This document shows, in pieces, positions 21,563 through 35,400 of a stretch of 64,000 nucleotides of DNA. Position numbers and translations under genes: made by a program. Below the pieces are notes generated by a model. That model searched no databases. It was not told the DNA's origin and worked only from the letters and a program-made list of their open reading frames with translations. Each line of letters begins with the position of its first letter. Position 1 is the first letter of the stretch. The stretch spans positions 372,001-436,000 of the forward strand of contig CATKHK010000032.1 in NCBI GenBank assembly GCA_949751835.1, written 5' to 3'. The DNA comes from Blepharisma japonicum (lineage: Eukaryota; Ciliophora; Heterotrichea; Heterotrichida; Blepharismidae).

Positions 21563-22198
21563 TAGCAATTAAATATATAAATATTACTAATAGATATTAT
21601 AAATTGTGAGAGTAACTTATTTAGTTTCTTTATTTTTGAATTATTTTTATACGCTTAAATCCATCAAATTTTCGGTGTAATATATATTTACAGGTAAAAT
21701 TCTGAAGTTTATTCTACGAAGAATGAAGATTTGATTAACAATTTATTATTGTTTATGATGAGTCATTTATGAAAATTTAGCTTTTATTGACAGATTTGTG
21801 GAAGAAATTAGCTAATTGAACTAAGCCATTTAGATGGCTTCCTATTTTATTTCTTCAGTATTCTTAAATTCAATCACTCCTTTAGCTAATTTTTAATAAT
21901 TGAACAAAATTTCACAGAAGATTATTAATTATTAATATAATTTTATAATTCCTCTCCTTCTGTGTTTGAGTAAAACTTGTTTGATCACTCATAGAGGTGA
22001 TTAATTATTTTTAAATCAATTTTACTGTTTATTGATAAATATTACTAAAAGTATTAGAGCAATATCTTTGAAAATCATACATCACAAATTATTATGGTGA
22101 AATAGACACTAGCTACAAATAAAATAAATTTCAAGGAAAAGAATGATTTAACCAAAGTTCAAATATATATATAATTCACCATTTTCTTTATCTGACCT
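21563..22198. other. Intergenic with an interrupted inverted repeat
   Basis: No gene seen. It contains a nested inverted repeat at 21801-21856 (listed separately). The remainder is AT-rich, with short reading frames only. Confidence 0.5.
21801..21856. repeat. Nested inverted repeat / hairpin
   Basis: Outer arms GAAGAAAT (21801-21808) and ATTTCTTC (21849-21856); inner perfect stem AAGCCAT (21823-21829), loop TTAG, ATGGCTT (21834-21840). It could be an RNA hairpin in a 3' UTR or a remnant of a small element; no target-site duplication was recognised. Confidence 0.5.
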
Positions 22199-23242
22199 AT
22201 GCATAATTTGGTGAGAAAATTCTTTACTAAAAATATGAACCTTCTTTTATTGTTCGGTTTCTTTATTTCTTCAACACTTGCTTATCGGGTCGTTCCTCAT
22301 TATACTGTAAGTCTTGATGATCCTCCATCAACCAGGTGGGCCCATGTTCAAGCTCCATACGCTTCTTTGATCAAGCCATTTGCTGAGAGCTATACCAAGC
22401 AATACATTTCACCTCTCAAGCTTAAGCTCTTGGTGGAGTTATTAGAAGTTGGCTGGATTTCTCCAGAACTCAAATTGGAGCTTCAAGGGCTAGCCCAGAC
22501 CTGCAATATCACTTACAATGAAGCAGTCTTTATCAACTATATGTATGAGTACCATGCATACTGCACTTCAATTGTGGCTAGACTGCAAAATGGCACAATT
22601 ATCCATGGAAGGAACTTAGACTATCACTTTATTGACTTTATCGACCAGACCACAGCATACGTTGACTTTGTCAAAGGCGGCCAGCTCATTTTTTCAGAAA
22701 CCGCTTTCATTTGGTACTTTGGGGTAACTACTGGGATCAGCTCAAAAGGCTATTCGATTACCTTAAATGAAAGAAACTCAGGCTCTGCCTTTGATAATTA
22801 TGTGTCCTTGATGCGCGGCTTTAAAGGTGACTTATGGACTATCAGACAAGCACTGATAAATTCAAACACTTATCAAGAAGCCTCTCAGTACTTGCACGAT
22901 GCTAAAGTTGCAGCTCCAGTTTACTTTATTCTTGGTGGGTCAGGGCCTAACGACGGATCTGTGATTGTAAGAGATAGAGCTCGTACAGTTTATACTGAGT
23001 CCTTGAATTCAACCACTTGGTTCTTGGTTCAGACTAATTATGATCCTTGGCTTGCTGACCCAACCGACGACCCAAGAAGAACTGTTGCTACTCAGTTGAT
23101 GGAAGAAGTTGGGCAGGCTGATATGAACATTGATAGACTGTTCGATATCTTGTCCACTGCCCCTGTCCTTAATAATGCGACAGCATTTACGACAGTGTTT
23201 GTTCCTGAAACTGGGTACCAAAACACTACTATAAGAGGGTAA
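22199..23242 (+). CDS. Acid ceramidase / NAAA-type N-acyl amidase
   Basis: A 347-residue protein. A hydrophobic signal peptide (NMNLLLLFGFFISSTLA) precedes the mature chain; a second Met at residue 13 is an alternative start giving a tighter signal. The catalytic Cys is C122 in YHAYCTSIVAR, the self-cleavage site at which ASAH1 and NAAA split into alpha and beta chains and expose the N-terminal nucleophile. Also conserved: NGTIIHGRNLDY (Arg/Asp of the active site), TGISSKGYSITLNER and FILGGSGPNDGSVIVRDR, and late TNYDPW with DDPRR. It hydrolyses amide bonds of ceramide or N-acylethanolamines in an acidic lysosome-like compartment. The C-terminus is slightly shorter than in animals. Confidence 0.92.
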   Translation: MHNLVRKFFTKNMNLLLLFGFFISSTLAYRVVPHYTVSLDDPPSTRWAHVQAPYASLIKPFAESYTKQYISPLKLKLLVELLEVGWISPELKLELQGLAQTCNITYNEAVFINYMYEYHAYCTSIVARLQNGTIIHGRNLDYHFIDFIDQTTAYVDFVKGGQLIFSETAFIWYFGVTTGISSKGYSITLNERNSGSAFDNYVSLMRGFKGDLWTIRQALINSNTYQEASQYLHDAKVAAPVYFILGGSGPNDGSVIVRDRARTVYTESLNSTTWFLVQTNYDPWLADPTDDPRRTVATQLMEEVGQADMNIDRLFDILSTAPVLNNATAFTTVFVPETGYQNTTIRG

Positions 23243-23404
23243 TTAACCTTTCTTTAGGAAATGTTAAATAATTATTAATTGACTTGAAAAATAGTGGTAT
23301 GTTTTTGAGAAATTTCATTTTTGAGATTATATAAAAAATTGTTTGAAATATAAAATAAATTGCATAAAATTAAAATAAAGAAATAATATTAGCTTATTCT
23401 AAAT

Positions 23405-26400
23405 TTAAATAAAGACTAGAGCTACTGCAGCCCAGATGACTGAGAGTTCAAAAGCTGCATCTGTAATAAGAACAAGAGTAGGTCTTTTCTTTTCTGCAAG
23501 ACAAATTATGCTTTGAATGTTGCTATCAGCCATTAAATCAGGATCTAAAGGCCTATTATTCGCTCCTGTGAACCAAAATTCATAGTTTCTATTGGTAACA
23601 TTCTGAAAAGTGATGTTAATTGCGTTTATAGTTGAGATATCTATATCTTGGAAAATATCCACTTTGCTGTTTGTTGAGTTAAAACCATTTGAGATTTGCC
23701 ATGAATTTGGCATTGCCTCTCCTAAAGGAAGCGCAATTACATAAATTTTCCCCAAGCCATTGAGCTTTACATTGAATGTATATATATCTGAACTATTGTA
23801 AATAAGGCTTGGAGATATAGAAAATGATGGATTTTTATATGTAACTTCCTGTGCATTAGAAGTAACTGAATAATTTGTATCAAGATTAGACAAGTGATTT
23901 TTCAACAAATCTAAATTATTATCCAAAGTTTGAATGTAACTTAATGGAGATTGCATATCTAGGCTTCTATTAGCCACCATTGTGATTTCATAGTATAAAA
24001 TACTAGTCAATCTTCTATTGAAAATATCATATGATGCTGGATCAGTTCCTGTATGATAGAATAAAGAGGCTGGCAAAGCAAGAGTACTGGATACAGCATC
24101 AATTACTTTTGTTGGAGAAGATAAAGATGTCGTGTAAACATTAAACTTGGCTGGCTTATAAGAAACCAAAGTTGTAAAATATAAGGTTTTTACCGTTTTG
24201 GAAGCAAGTCCATTGATCCCCATAGCAGCAAATGATATCATATAATTAGTGTTGTCGCGAAGGTTTGGAATTGATATTATAGAGCTTATTAGCAGAGGAG
24301 AGGTAGAAGAGGATCCAAATGTTTGATAATCATCATTATTTACTCTAATCTTTTTGATAATACTAGTTGCATTTGGAACCACTGAGCCTGGATGGGTCAG
24401 CATATAATAAACTGTCCCATATTGACTTAAGGAAATTTTGATTTCAGCATTTACCCTTCCTATTTTAGTCATGCCAGCACTTAATATTTCAGGGACTTCA
24501 GTTGAGGATGAGGTGATAACTAACCTTGTCTTTGATTCTTCTAAATAGAAGCACGGAGAAGATGGCCCACTTATTTTAAAGTCAATAAAAGTAGAAACTG
24601 CTCCAGGCTTTGCTGTAATTGTGAATGATTTCTTATACTCTCCATCATTGAAAGCTAAATTGAATGGGTCAAAAATAAAAGAATCTACAGAATCTTCAGC
24701 AGACAGGGACACTATTAGGTAGTCAGCAACAGGGCGCTCTAGTTCAACATTGATAGGAACCGTTGCTCCATTTATAGGCAAATTCCCAATATTATCTATA
24801 GAGATTTTATAAGTTTGAGTTTGAGGCAGCACATTTACAATGATATCCTTTGGAGTATAATAAGTAGCGGAGTTCGTAGAATCTGCTTCAAGCTGCCAAG
24901 AAAGAGTGTAATAACCAGAGTTAAGAGTAGACAAAGCTCCAATTCTGAAAGATTTAGTCATGTCCCAGGCATATTGCATAGATATCTTTGATGGTGATAG
25001 CTTTAGTTGGGAATTTGAAGAAGATAAGATAAGGCTTAATGTGGTATATGATGGTAGTTGAAGGGTTATAGAAAGAAAATCTGAGTAAGTACCTTGGAGG
25101 ACAGAGACACTTGTAGGGGATGAAATGCTATAGCTACTGTTGCTGAAGCTTAAAGATGGGATTTGGGTAAGCATAGGGAAAGATCTGTATTTTATATGTG
25201 TAGAATCAGCAAACCTCAAATAGAACCTTTCTGTGACTCCTGCTGAGCTTGGAGTGGGGGTGTTAAATACAGTAAGATTCACAATGGTGTTTGGGCTTTG
25301 AAGACTAGGAAGATTTGATATTTCAGTCCTGGTATATCCAGTATATGCTAAAAGTTTACAATCTAGTTTATAAGTTTTAGACGAATAAACCATATCTGCT
25401 GTGCAAGTTGTTTGGGTAAAGATTCTCGATATTTCTGTCGGTCAATCAATCCACACAACATCAGTCGTCAAAACAGTTTTTTCAGTTAAATCAATTGAAA
25501 AAGTATAGGAGGTTAAAGTATTTGCAATTGATTGCTCTGCATTTATTGAGTTCAGAGGAACAATGTCAGCAGCATGCGTTATATTAAAGATTAGAGCTTT
25601 TCCTGAGTCACTTAAGGCGACACCTGCAGTTTGATCGACTATAAAAACTTCCAAGTAGCTGGTAAGTCCTGCAGATGGATTTCCAATTCCATACATGCTT
25701 AAATCTATTTCTCTATTCTCAGTGAGATTGTAGTTTAAAATGCTAAAACTGACTTCTTTGTTTCCGTTCAAATTGCAATTCGTAAATGTCCCTGAAGAGC
25801 CACATAGGAATTTTACATCATTAGGGACTAGGTCATCAGCGTATTCTTCTGGATATCTAATTATAAGCCCAATGCTGTTACTTTTAGCTAAGCTAATACC
25901 AGTTTTGATCTTAAAGGTGTAATAGGCTTGCTCGCCACTATTTGTAGGGTAATAATTTCAATTAGTAACTATAGCATTTGCAGGCTTTGGATAAATTTGC
26001 ATAGTACTATTATCAGACGTTACAATTAGAGTCTGATCATAATAAATTCTTACATAAAATGGACTTACTGCTTTACTTGTTAATCCTTGGTCAATTGTGA
26101 CTGTAGGATTGACAACCTTTGATAAATGTATATTAACTGTGGAATAAAGAGCTACAGTTTCAAGTGTTGTTAATGTCACTTTAGAAGTTTGAGCAGAGCA
26201 AGTGGATAGAAAATCTGATGTGCAGCTTATGGATGAGCTTAAGTCATAAGAGTCAGGAAATCCAAGGACTATTTGAGTCCCGACTTGCAGCATGACAGGT
26301 ACAAATATATTAAACGTATAAGTATCTGATACCCCAATTGCTTTAAATCTAGCATTTACTGTAAACTGAGAGTTTGACTCAGAAACTTTACTTGTAATTG

Positions 26401-29400
26401 TTACTGTATTTGTTAGTTGGCTGAAAATGACTAAAAAGCTATTTGAGTCATAAGCATAAATTTTGAAGCCTTGTGAGCCTGTTGAAGTGGCTCCAATCTT
26501 GCTTGGGTTTTTTAGCCCAGTTACAATTATATCTAGATTTCCACTATAGTCAGAATTAAATCCAGATACCTGGATTACTCTGTCATAGACAGTGCATTGG
26601 TATATTGATGAACAACTAGGAACTGGGCTACTATCACTAAATCTTGGAAACTCTGCTGGCATATAAACTTGAAGATATCCTCCTTTAGGAATGGAAATGC
26701 TTGGTGCAACAGTCATTGAAAGCTGGACATAAACAGCACTAGCAGAGTAGTCAGATAAAGCAAGGACTGAAATTGCTGCTGTTTGAGCTGTCAACCCAGG
26801 ATTATTTGAAATGGCATAAGTAGTAAAAACTTCTGCGACATTATTTGATTTTACTGTATAGTAGTTAACGTAGCAGCTAGAACAAGTAAATACTGAGGTA
26901 GGGTTTTTCATGTTTTGCAGCTCGATAGAATAGGAATCAGAATTAAGAGAACCACCTAAATATATCACTATTATACCTGTCTGTGAATATGAGTTATATG
27001 AAAGATTAGATAAAACGTCTGATGATCCCCTCTTTATATTTACAATCAAACCAGAATCTGGGATAGGGTAAACTGATGGGAAGGTAATGGTAATCAAATC
27101 GTATGCATTTAGTGCAGCTAAAATATAGAAGCCTAAGGTTGCTGTGCATGTTTCTCCAACCATATTTTGAGATAATGATAAAATTTGGGCTGAATAAGAG
27201 GCTTGAGCTGTAGTAGAAATGGCTGAAAGGGTCTTATAGGATATATCGTAGATTCAAGAAATTGTTCCATCTGAGTAAGTTTGATATATCCCAACACCAA
27301 CTGTTGGCTTGTAAGTATCATATGCTCCATTTTTAAGTCTGGAGAAATGGATTTCTATAAATGTGTTCTCATGAATTTCTTGGAAATTAGTGATAGATAT
27401 ATATGAATTTGATGGTCTGGTCAAAGTTGAATCCCCCTTCGTAAAAATGCACTTCAAGCTTTCACCTTCTTTTGGAATGATTCCTTGTATCTTAGCGCAA
27501 GGCACAGAGTCTCCTGTGGAATAGTATCCCAAGTTATCTGAAAAGCTTTGGAAAATCTCAAAATTTATTTGCATAGTCCCTTGCGGTCCTGCTTCATTTT
27601 TAACAGTATTTGGATATCCAGGAGGAATATATTGTGATGTTGTGAAAGAAACCTTTAGGACAGTTGGATAAGTTGTTTCTAAATTTGTTAAAGAAATCGA
27701 TAGATCTGCAAAAGTTGACGAAGGTGAGATATATAAGGATGGGAACGAAATTTCAATGAGACTGTTATCATACATAGCATAAGCCTCTAGTTGATAGTAT
27801 CCTGGGATCTCTGGAACTCTATACCCATTCACAGTCTGCCCTGTTGTAGTTAATTGTAGAAACGCACATTGATTTTTGAAAAATCCAGAAAACTCGCTGG
27901 TATCCTCTGATTGCAGCAAAATTTCTAATGTATCTTGCTTTCATGTGCAGGATTTGGAAACAGGATGAGTGTAGTTTCGGCTTCAGTATAGAGGGAAATT
28001 ATCATAGTATAAATCTCCTTCCCCAATAACACAATATGGGCTTCCACCTGCAGGTCCAAATCCTGCTGGAAAAGTGATATATAGCGTTGTACCCATCGGC
28101 AAGTCAATATGAGGCTGGATCCTCAAATATATATTTCCTATCTCTCCTGCTCTGATTTTTCTTGAATAAAGATCAGTTGTTACTCAGTCAACCCAAAAGT
28201 CATAAGTACTCGAATAGCTTTGAACTGTTCCTAAAGACTGAGAAGAGTCTTCCTGTGCAAATAAGCTTGTATCAGTAGAATCATATAAACGTACTATTAA
28301 ATTTCCAGCAGCTCCAGCAGCACTTGGAGATAAAGCACCGATAGAGACTTTTATATGAGATGCGTTATCATAACTGAAATTTGTCAAAATCACATGCTTA
28401 CTTGTGCAAGAAGTTGAGGTGCAATCACTTTTACATGATAAGGGCGGAGTTGCTATTGTGGTGATTCCTGAATAAGATCTGCATTGGGAGTCGATAAACT
28501 GGAAAGAATTTGGAAAAATGATATCAACTCTCTTTAATGGAGAGCTTGAGGAAACTGGAAGAATATCAATTTCATAAATGTCGTAGTAGTTTTTAGGGAT
28601 TGCTAGTCCTTGCTGATTTGTTATTGTTACACTTGTGGGAGCTCGAGCATTGAAGGAATCTAACTGTATGGTATGGATTTCAGTCAAAATTCGCTTTGAG
28701 ATGATGTATAGAGTTAGAGTGTATGGTGAGTTTTGATGATAATTTGCAGAGATAAAGCCTGTGTTTGAGTTTAAAGTAAGCGTTTTACCGTTAAGATTAT
28801 AATTAGCTGATAAAGATATGTCAGTTGTTATTCATTGAGAGGATCCAAAAGATAATGATTTGCAAGTAGCAGAGCCGTCGCAGCTCCCTGCCACTTTATC
28901 CCCTGCAAATGCTGGCAAGTTGAATGCAGAGTCCATAATGAGAATATATGAGCCCCCTGATGAGTCAATAGTTCCTGAAGATGAAGAAAGAGTAATGACA
29001 ATTCCATTGCTGTCAAAATCAGTTAAAGTCAGAGTTGTTGATGAAACTGCAATTGAGTCTGATCTAGAAGTTGGGGAAGAAGTACTCAAACTTGTATATA
29101 AAAATACATCATCTTCACATTCAATCAAATCATAATCGAAATACTCTTGGACTATTGTTATTTTTGCTATGCAATTTAAGTCCTGTGAAAATATTGTATC
29201 AACTGCTAGTGTTGGATTCTTAATATTTGCAATTCTTATAGTAGAGCTTGTTCCTGAGGATATTGTTAATCCTGTAATTTCTATATTAACTGGGTTATAA
29301 GAAGTAGAAATATCTGGAACTGTAAACTTACAAGTAGCAGCTTGAAGAGAAGATCCCTCAAATTCGCCGCAGTTAAGTGTGACTGATTTACCAGTTATTG

Positions 29401-32400
29401 CCCCAATTCCGAGATCAGGATCAAAAAGCTTATCAAGCCCATTAAACGTAGGGAGAGAAAGACGAATAACATCAGTTGTGCTAATGCTGCTTGGAAGAGT
29501 CATTGCTATATCAAGAAATGTGAAATACCCCTTATTTGTATGGCCAAGCTTTATTGATAAAGCTGACATCTTAACCCCATACAAAAGCTTAGTGAACTTG
29601 TACATTTGTACACTTGAAGTAGAGGCAATGTTAGCCTTCAGGTACCAAGAAGTTCCATAGGCTTCAGTAATTGAGTTTGGTAATAATATTCCATTATTGC
29701 TATCAGAGTCTGCGAATCTATATGAAATTTGAATTTGTCTGGAGCTTGCTGCAGGAATTGTCATTTGTTCAGGGATTTCTATTTGAATATAGTTTGGAGT
29801 GCCATATGAAGTGCATTTTTCTGCTCTGACATAGTTTATTCCATCAGAAACAATACACTGAAGCTGAAGATACTGATTGGAGGATGAAGTACTTAAATAG
29901 GAAGCAGAAGAATCTAAATAAAAGTCAATTGTGTCATGGAAGCTGTAATCGTTAGTTCTAGGCGTTATGTCAAAGATAATACCTGAATACTCTCCAGGTC
30001 TTGATGGATATTGTGGTTTGTATTGCTGACTGAAGATTGCTGAGGCCAATACTTGAGGGGCGCTTAAAATAGATAATGAGAGACTCGCTGTGTTAGACTC
30101 AATAAGAGTATTTGCGTCATCATTAATTCCATAGATTTGAACTTCAAAAGAACCAATTGTAGTTGAGGTTGACGTTGTAGCTGAAGTTAAAGTTCCAGAA
30201 ATAAATATAGGCTTTGAGGAATCAGTGTATGCTGAGAATCCAGTTATTTGCCATCTTTGAGGACTTGAGGATGATTGGCAGTTCCAGTTTCCTGTTAAGC
30301 CACTTTGAACCCAGCAATTAGAACTGAGAGCTGTGAATTGGCTAGGAATCAAAATTCGAATACTTCCTCCTTCAGGGATTGACCTAATTGGAATTATCTT
30401 TATAGTATACGTATCTGTTCTTCCTGAATAGGGCCCATATGTTCCTTCTTTAAGAAGCTCTGGGGTAATACCAGTTGTGACCTCTTGATCTAAATTGAAG
30501 GATTTATAAGTCAGTGAATCTGTGTATACTCCATTATACCATATCCATCCAATCCATGAGACTGGAGCTCCATAAGCTGGAGTTTTAAGACTGAGATAGT
30601 TTTGGGTTGGTGACGAAACCAAACTTCAAGTTGACGACGGAAATGTTGCAATATAAGAATGGATTGGAAAAATGTAAGTCTCTGTAGGGCCTGTAATCCC
30701 AGATAAACTGAAGTAATTATTGTTCATCTTTAAAACATAAGCACCAATTTTTCCATTGGAAGGATCATATCTTATATCTTGAGAGCCTGTAATAGTGAAG
30801 GTTGCAGTGGGAGTTGTACTTGATATAGCTTTCGAACTATATGAAACATCTAAGGATGTTTGAGAAGCTGGGGAGCTTTGAGGATTTTCAGTCATATAAA
30901 TGTAATTGAATTCTCGATAGAAGACATATTGAAAATCATATGTTGTACTTGATGTTCACTGCCTTGCATACATTTTGATATTAATTATCTTTTCATTATC
31001 ACTTGGATTTGTGACTGGCAAAATGATTATTTTTGAAGCCGCAGATCCCAATATGGTACCATATTTTCTTATCCATATTTCTGAATTAGTATTCGTATCC
31101 GAATGGCCTCTTCTCAAGTAGCAGGTTGACGAAAGTCCTGCACAATCAGTAGCTCCCCAATCATCTGTATAGTCCGTATTACTCACAGAAGTTCCTAAGT
31201 TTTGGCTTCATACTGAGCTATCAAATTCCAATATAATTTCTGACTTTCCATTAGAGGTAGAAGTGTAGCCAATTCCCTCATCTATTGGTTCCTGAAAAGA
31301 TATGTAAAACCCATTCATGGTATCTTTTGCTTTAACAAAATGCTCAAGAGTGCAGGAAGCAAACTGAGGAGGAGCGATGAAAAGTTCAGTCTTATAATAA
31401 TAGTCAGGGTTCTGAATTATTACTTTATACCGATAGTTTGAGCTAGGATTTTGGAACAAAAAGCCTTTATTTTTTCCATTTATAGATGTAACGACGACAT
31501 TCCAGGTTTGAGATGTCGATATATCGTTTGTTTCTGGAGTAAACACTTTGATTTGATTATATGTCGTGCTTCCAGATGTAACCTGGCTATAAGTGCAGTC
31601 ATAAGCCATATAAATGGTTGAGCTTATAATTCACAAAGCCCTGCAGGTATATAATTCTGGTGATGTTGGCGTCACAAACACTTCAACAGCTGTGGTGATT
31701 GTGATATATCCAGTCTTTTTGGTAATTGATGTAGTAGAGTCAGTTTGGATTGAAAATTGAATATCCCCATACTCGTTTTGCCTAATTGGAACTTTTGAAT
31801 CAAGCAGCCCAGGAGAAACCACTGAAGATTTCTTTAAAGCAATATTAGAAGAAATTGTAATAGTTTTGGTATCTGAGTTCATGATTGAGTTGGTGCACGT
31901 TTGTTCTTGGCAAAATTTCAAAGTGATTGTTTTAGCCCCTGAAGAAGTTGGATTTGTAACAGGAAGTAGCATTTCAATTGATTCTTGGTTATATTCGAAG
32001 CCTGATACTAAAAAATAGTTAGATGCGCTATTTCTTTGGCATGACCCAAATCCATTCTGATTGTCTCGCCCAGTGCTAGTTGGAAAGATAAAATCACACC
32101 TAAATCCAAGAGTAAACCCAGCAGGAAAAATGACTTGAAAATAAGAATTTTTTGAGTAAACTTGGTTTACTTTCATTGTAAGCTTATATCGCATTGCAAG
32201 ACCCTGGGAAGAGTCAACTGAATCATATGCTGAAATGCTAGTAGTACCATCAAAAACATCAGGCTCGTACTCGGCATCATTCGCGCTAAATGTTATTATA
32301 GATCCTACCTTCTGATTCTTTATAAATGTGGCGACAACAATATTGGTTGATGGATTATAATTCAGATTAGTCCAAGACCCAAAATGTCAGGTTGTTGTTG

Positions 32401-35400
32401 AAGATGTAATTGATGAAGTCGGTTCACAAATAATGCTGTATAAAGGCTCCAAAATCAAGCTTGTTGGTGAACACTCTTGAATTGATAGACTTGTTCCAAT
32501 TGCATATGGGAACTTAAAAATTATATATTCAGATCCTGCAAGAACATTAGGACTGTTTACAGTAAGAGAAAATGTTGTGGAAGAAGCCCAAGTTTTTTTG
32601 GAGCTTAAAGATGAAATATATGAATTTTCAGTTGAGGTAGCTGGACTTTGTGCTGACGAAGTTGTCAGAGCATATCAAATAATCCCCTCTGCAATGTATT
32701 TGTCTCATTTATCAGAATCCAGAGTTATTAGCCTTACCCTGACATAAGATGTTAACCCAGTAATAGAATAAAGAGTTATTTGAGGAATGAAAAGATCAAT
32801 TTGGCCAGAATCGGAGGCTTTTACAGGGATTATAATAATTGCAGGCCGATAATTGAAGTCAGTATCTGAGGAGTCTTTATTCTGACCAAATCTGATATAG
32901 CAGCTAATCTGAGTAGTAATTTGATGAGAGTCACTGTATGCACATCCAAGAGAAGTTTGAGATGCCTTGCCAAGTGATTGATCATAATAATCTATGCCAT
33001 TAAAATGTGTAGGAAATTCAGCAATTAAATAGCTTTGATCAGAGATTGTAGTACTAACGGAAATCTTAAAAACAGATATAGAGCCTGCATTAGCAATTAA
33101 TGGAGTAATTTTTAGCTTACTGAAGGCTGTTTGACCTAAAATGTCTACAAAATCAGAAACCATCCATTGTGTTGCACCAGATGAAGTAGAAAGGGAAACA
33201 GTTATGTACGGCTTTCCTGATGCAGGAAAAGCTACGCCATTACCATTTATAAACTCTCCAGCAGTGAATATTTGTAATATTCACTTATCATTATATGTTA
33301 TTACCTTTGTTGATGGCATAGCTATTTTTCACTTATTCGAAGTTGAGTCGAAAGAGCATTTCTGTGAGCTGTATTCAAAGCCATTAGAATCAATGAACTT
33401 GCAGACTGCTCTGCCTTTTGATGAGGAATAAGAAAAAGGATAAGGAGTACTACCAGTAGTAGGAATAGCTATTAGTATATTGTCTGTAGATGATGGAGAG
33501 GCTGCTAATTTAAAAATTAGTGTTAACTGCCCTTTGGATCCTCTTATAGGTATCAAAGATGATTTCATAACATAATAACTGGTAAATAAATCATCTGCAA
33601 ATAATATATTATACTGAGAGTTTGTTGTTAGTTGGCCACTCACATATTTATCTATAGTATGTGAGTCATCAGAATCTTTATGCGTACTTATTGTATATGA
33701 ATCTCCTATTGAAGATGAAATAGTTACCATTCCTTGAACAGTTAGAACACCGCCTCCATCGCAACCTTCAAATCCACTTATAAGCCACCTCTGATTTGTG
33801 TTTGTTGGTACACATTTTAGAAGTGTTCCATCAAAGGAGGTTCCACAGCCAGTAGCTGTCATTTTACAAGCTATCGATGATGAACCAGTAATAGTTGAAG
33901 AAATCCCTGATGGAAATAAAATGCTTGTACTTCCTTGGCTTGGGATTGCATTAACGATTTTATAAGTGAAAGTTACTTCCCTAGTATATTGGTAGACATT
34001 ATATTGCTCTATGGGACTTGAATTAAGTGTGATTGCTCCGGGATTTATATTAAGAGTACCAGAATTAAAAGTGTATTTATCTAGGAGCATCCCATTTAAA
34101 ATTGCATAACCCTGAATTAATTGTGTTGCGTCCGTGGAACTATAATATACATTTGAAAAAGCAAAAGTTGTTGCAGTTGCAGATAACCCATTTATCTGCT
34201 GCTGAGGGATATAAAGCATTCAGCCGCTACTTGGCACCATTTTGCATATTCCAGTGTCGCTTGAAGTTATAGAATTGCTGACAGATGCTTTACTAGACGA
34301 AGATAATGCAAAATCTGTTGGACTAAAAATGAATAGAAATGAGCCATTATTTGTTCCGATATTTTGAGAAGGACTAAAAGCCAAGTTAAAATTAGTGAAC
34401 ACTTCTTGGATATCAGGGTATGGCTTTTGAGTCGTTGAAGGGTTTGAGCCAGTTTTTATTGTGAAAAAATTTTTGAGAGCTGAACCAAATCCTTTATTAG
34501 CTCCCAAAGCATAAACGAAAATATCTGTAGAATACTGACCTGAAGGATTAACAATATTTGCAATCCACAAAGCTGTTAGTGTTCCACTATCAATTTTATT
34601 ATTAACAAATACTTTCAAGTACAACATTTTTGGCAGGGTATACCCATCCCCATTATGACTCAAGAAAGTACAAATTTGTTCACTTTTTAGATTGCCTGTG
34701 GATGTATAAGTCAGATAACAGTTTCCATTCATGTTACTGGGAGTCGTTGAACTGAATAGAGAGTTTGAAGCAGCATCAACAAGGGGAAATCCAACTAAAA
34801 TTTCACTAGATGCAGTTATGTCATCATTCGCATTAAAGTTGATTTCAATGAATGTTGAAGATCCGGTATCCGAAACATACGATGTTCCATATAACTTGGA
34901 AAATGGGTAGTAAATTTGTAAAGGAGCTGATTTTGCCGAATAAGTGCTTGATGTAGTTGAGCCAGATGTGAAGATATCCAAGCTCGCTTTAATATTACTT
35001 GAAAGTAAAAATCCAATGTTTGTACCATAGGTTCCAAATGAAACTTTATATTTTGTAGACGAAAGTAATGCGAGGTTTAGAGGAGCATATATATCCGTTA
35101 TTTTACCATCTGTAGAAACTAAGACTCTTGCAGCAGAATATATATCTACTGCTGATACATCTTGAAAAGTGGCCCAATATGTTGGCGGATCATTTGTGGT
35201 TATGCTTGAATCAAAAGTCAGACGAATTATGCCATTGCCTTGATTTATAAGACTTTGAAATTTGATCTGAAAAGTAATTGGTGAATAATCTTGAATGGCA
35301 GCAATTTTGACTGGAGTTTCAAAAGAAGCTGGAAAACGTAAGTTTTGAGATGAGATATATGCAATACTGTTAGATACTAAATTCATGGAAATTTGAGAAT

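Noticed and set aside
23223-23260. Possible intron GTAATTAACCTTTCTTTAG at the stop of the ceramidase-like gene
   Set aside because: It is 19 nt, lacks A at position 10, and the sequence after it gives only a few codons before another stop. The TAA at 23240-23242 is the simpler end.
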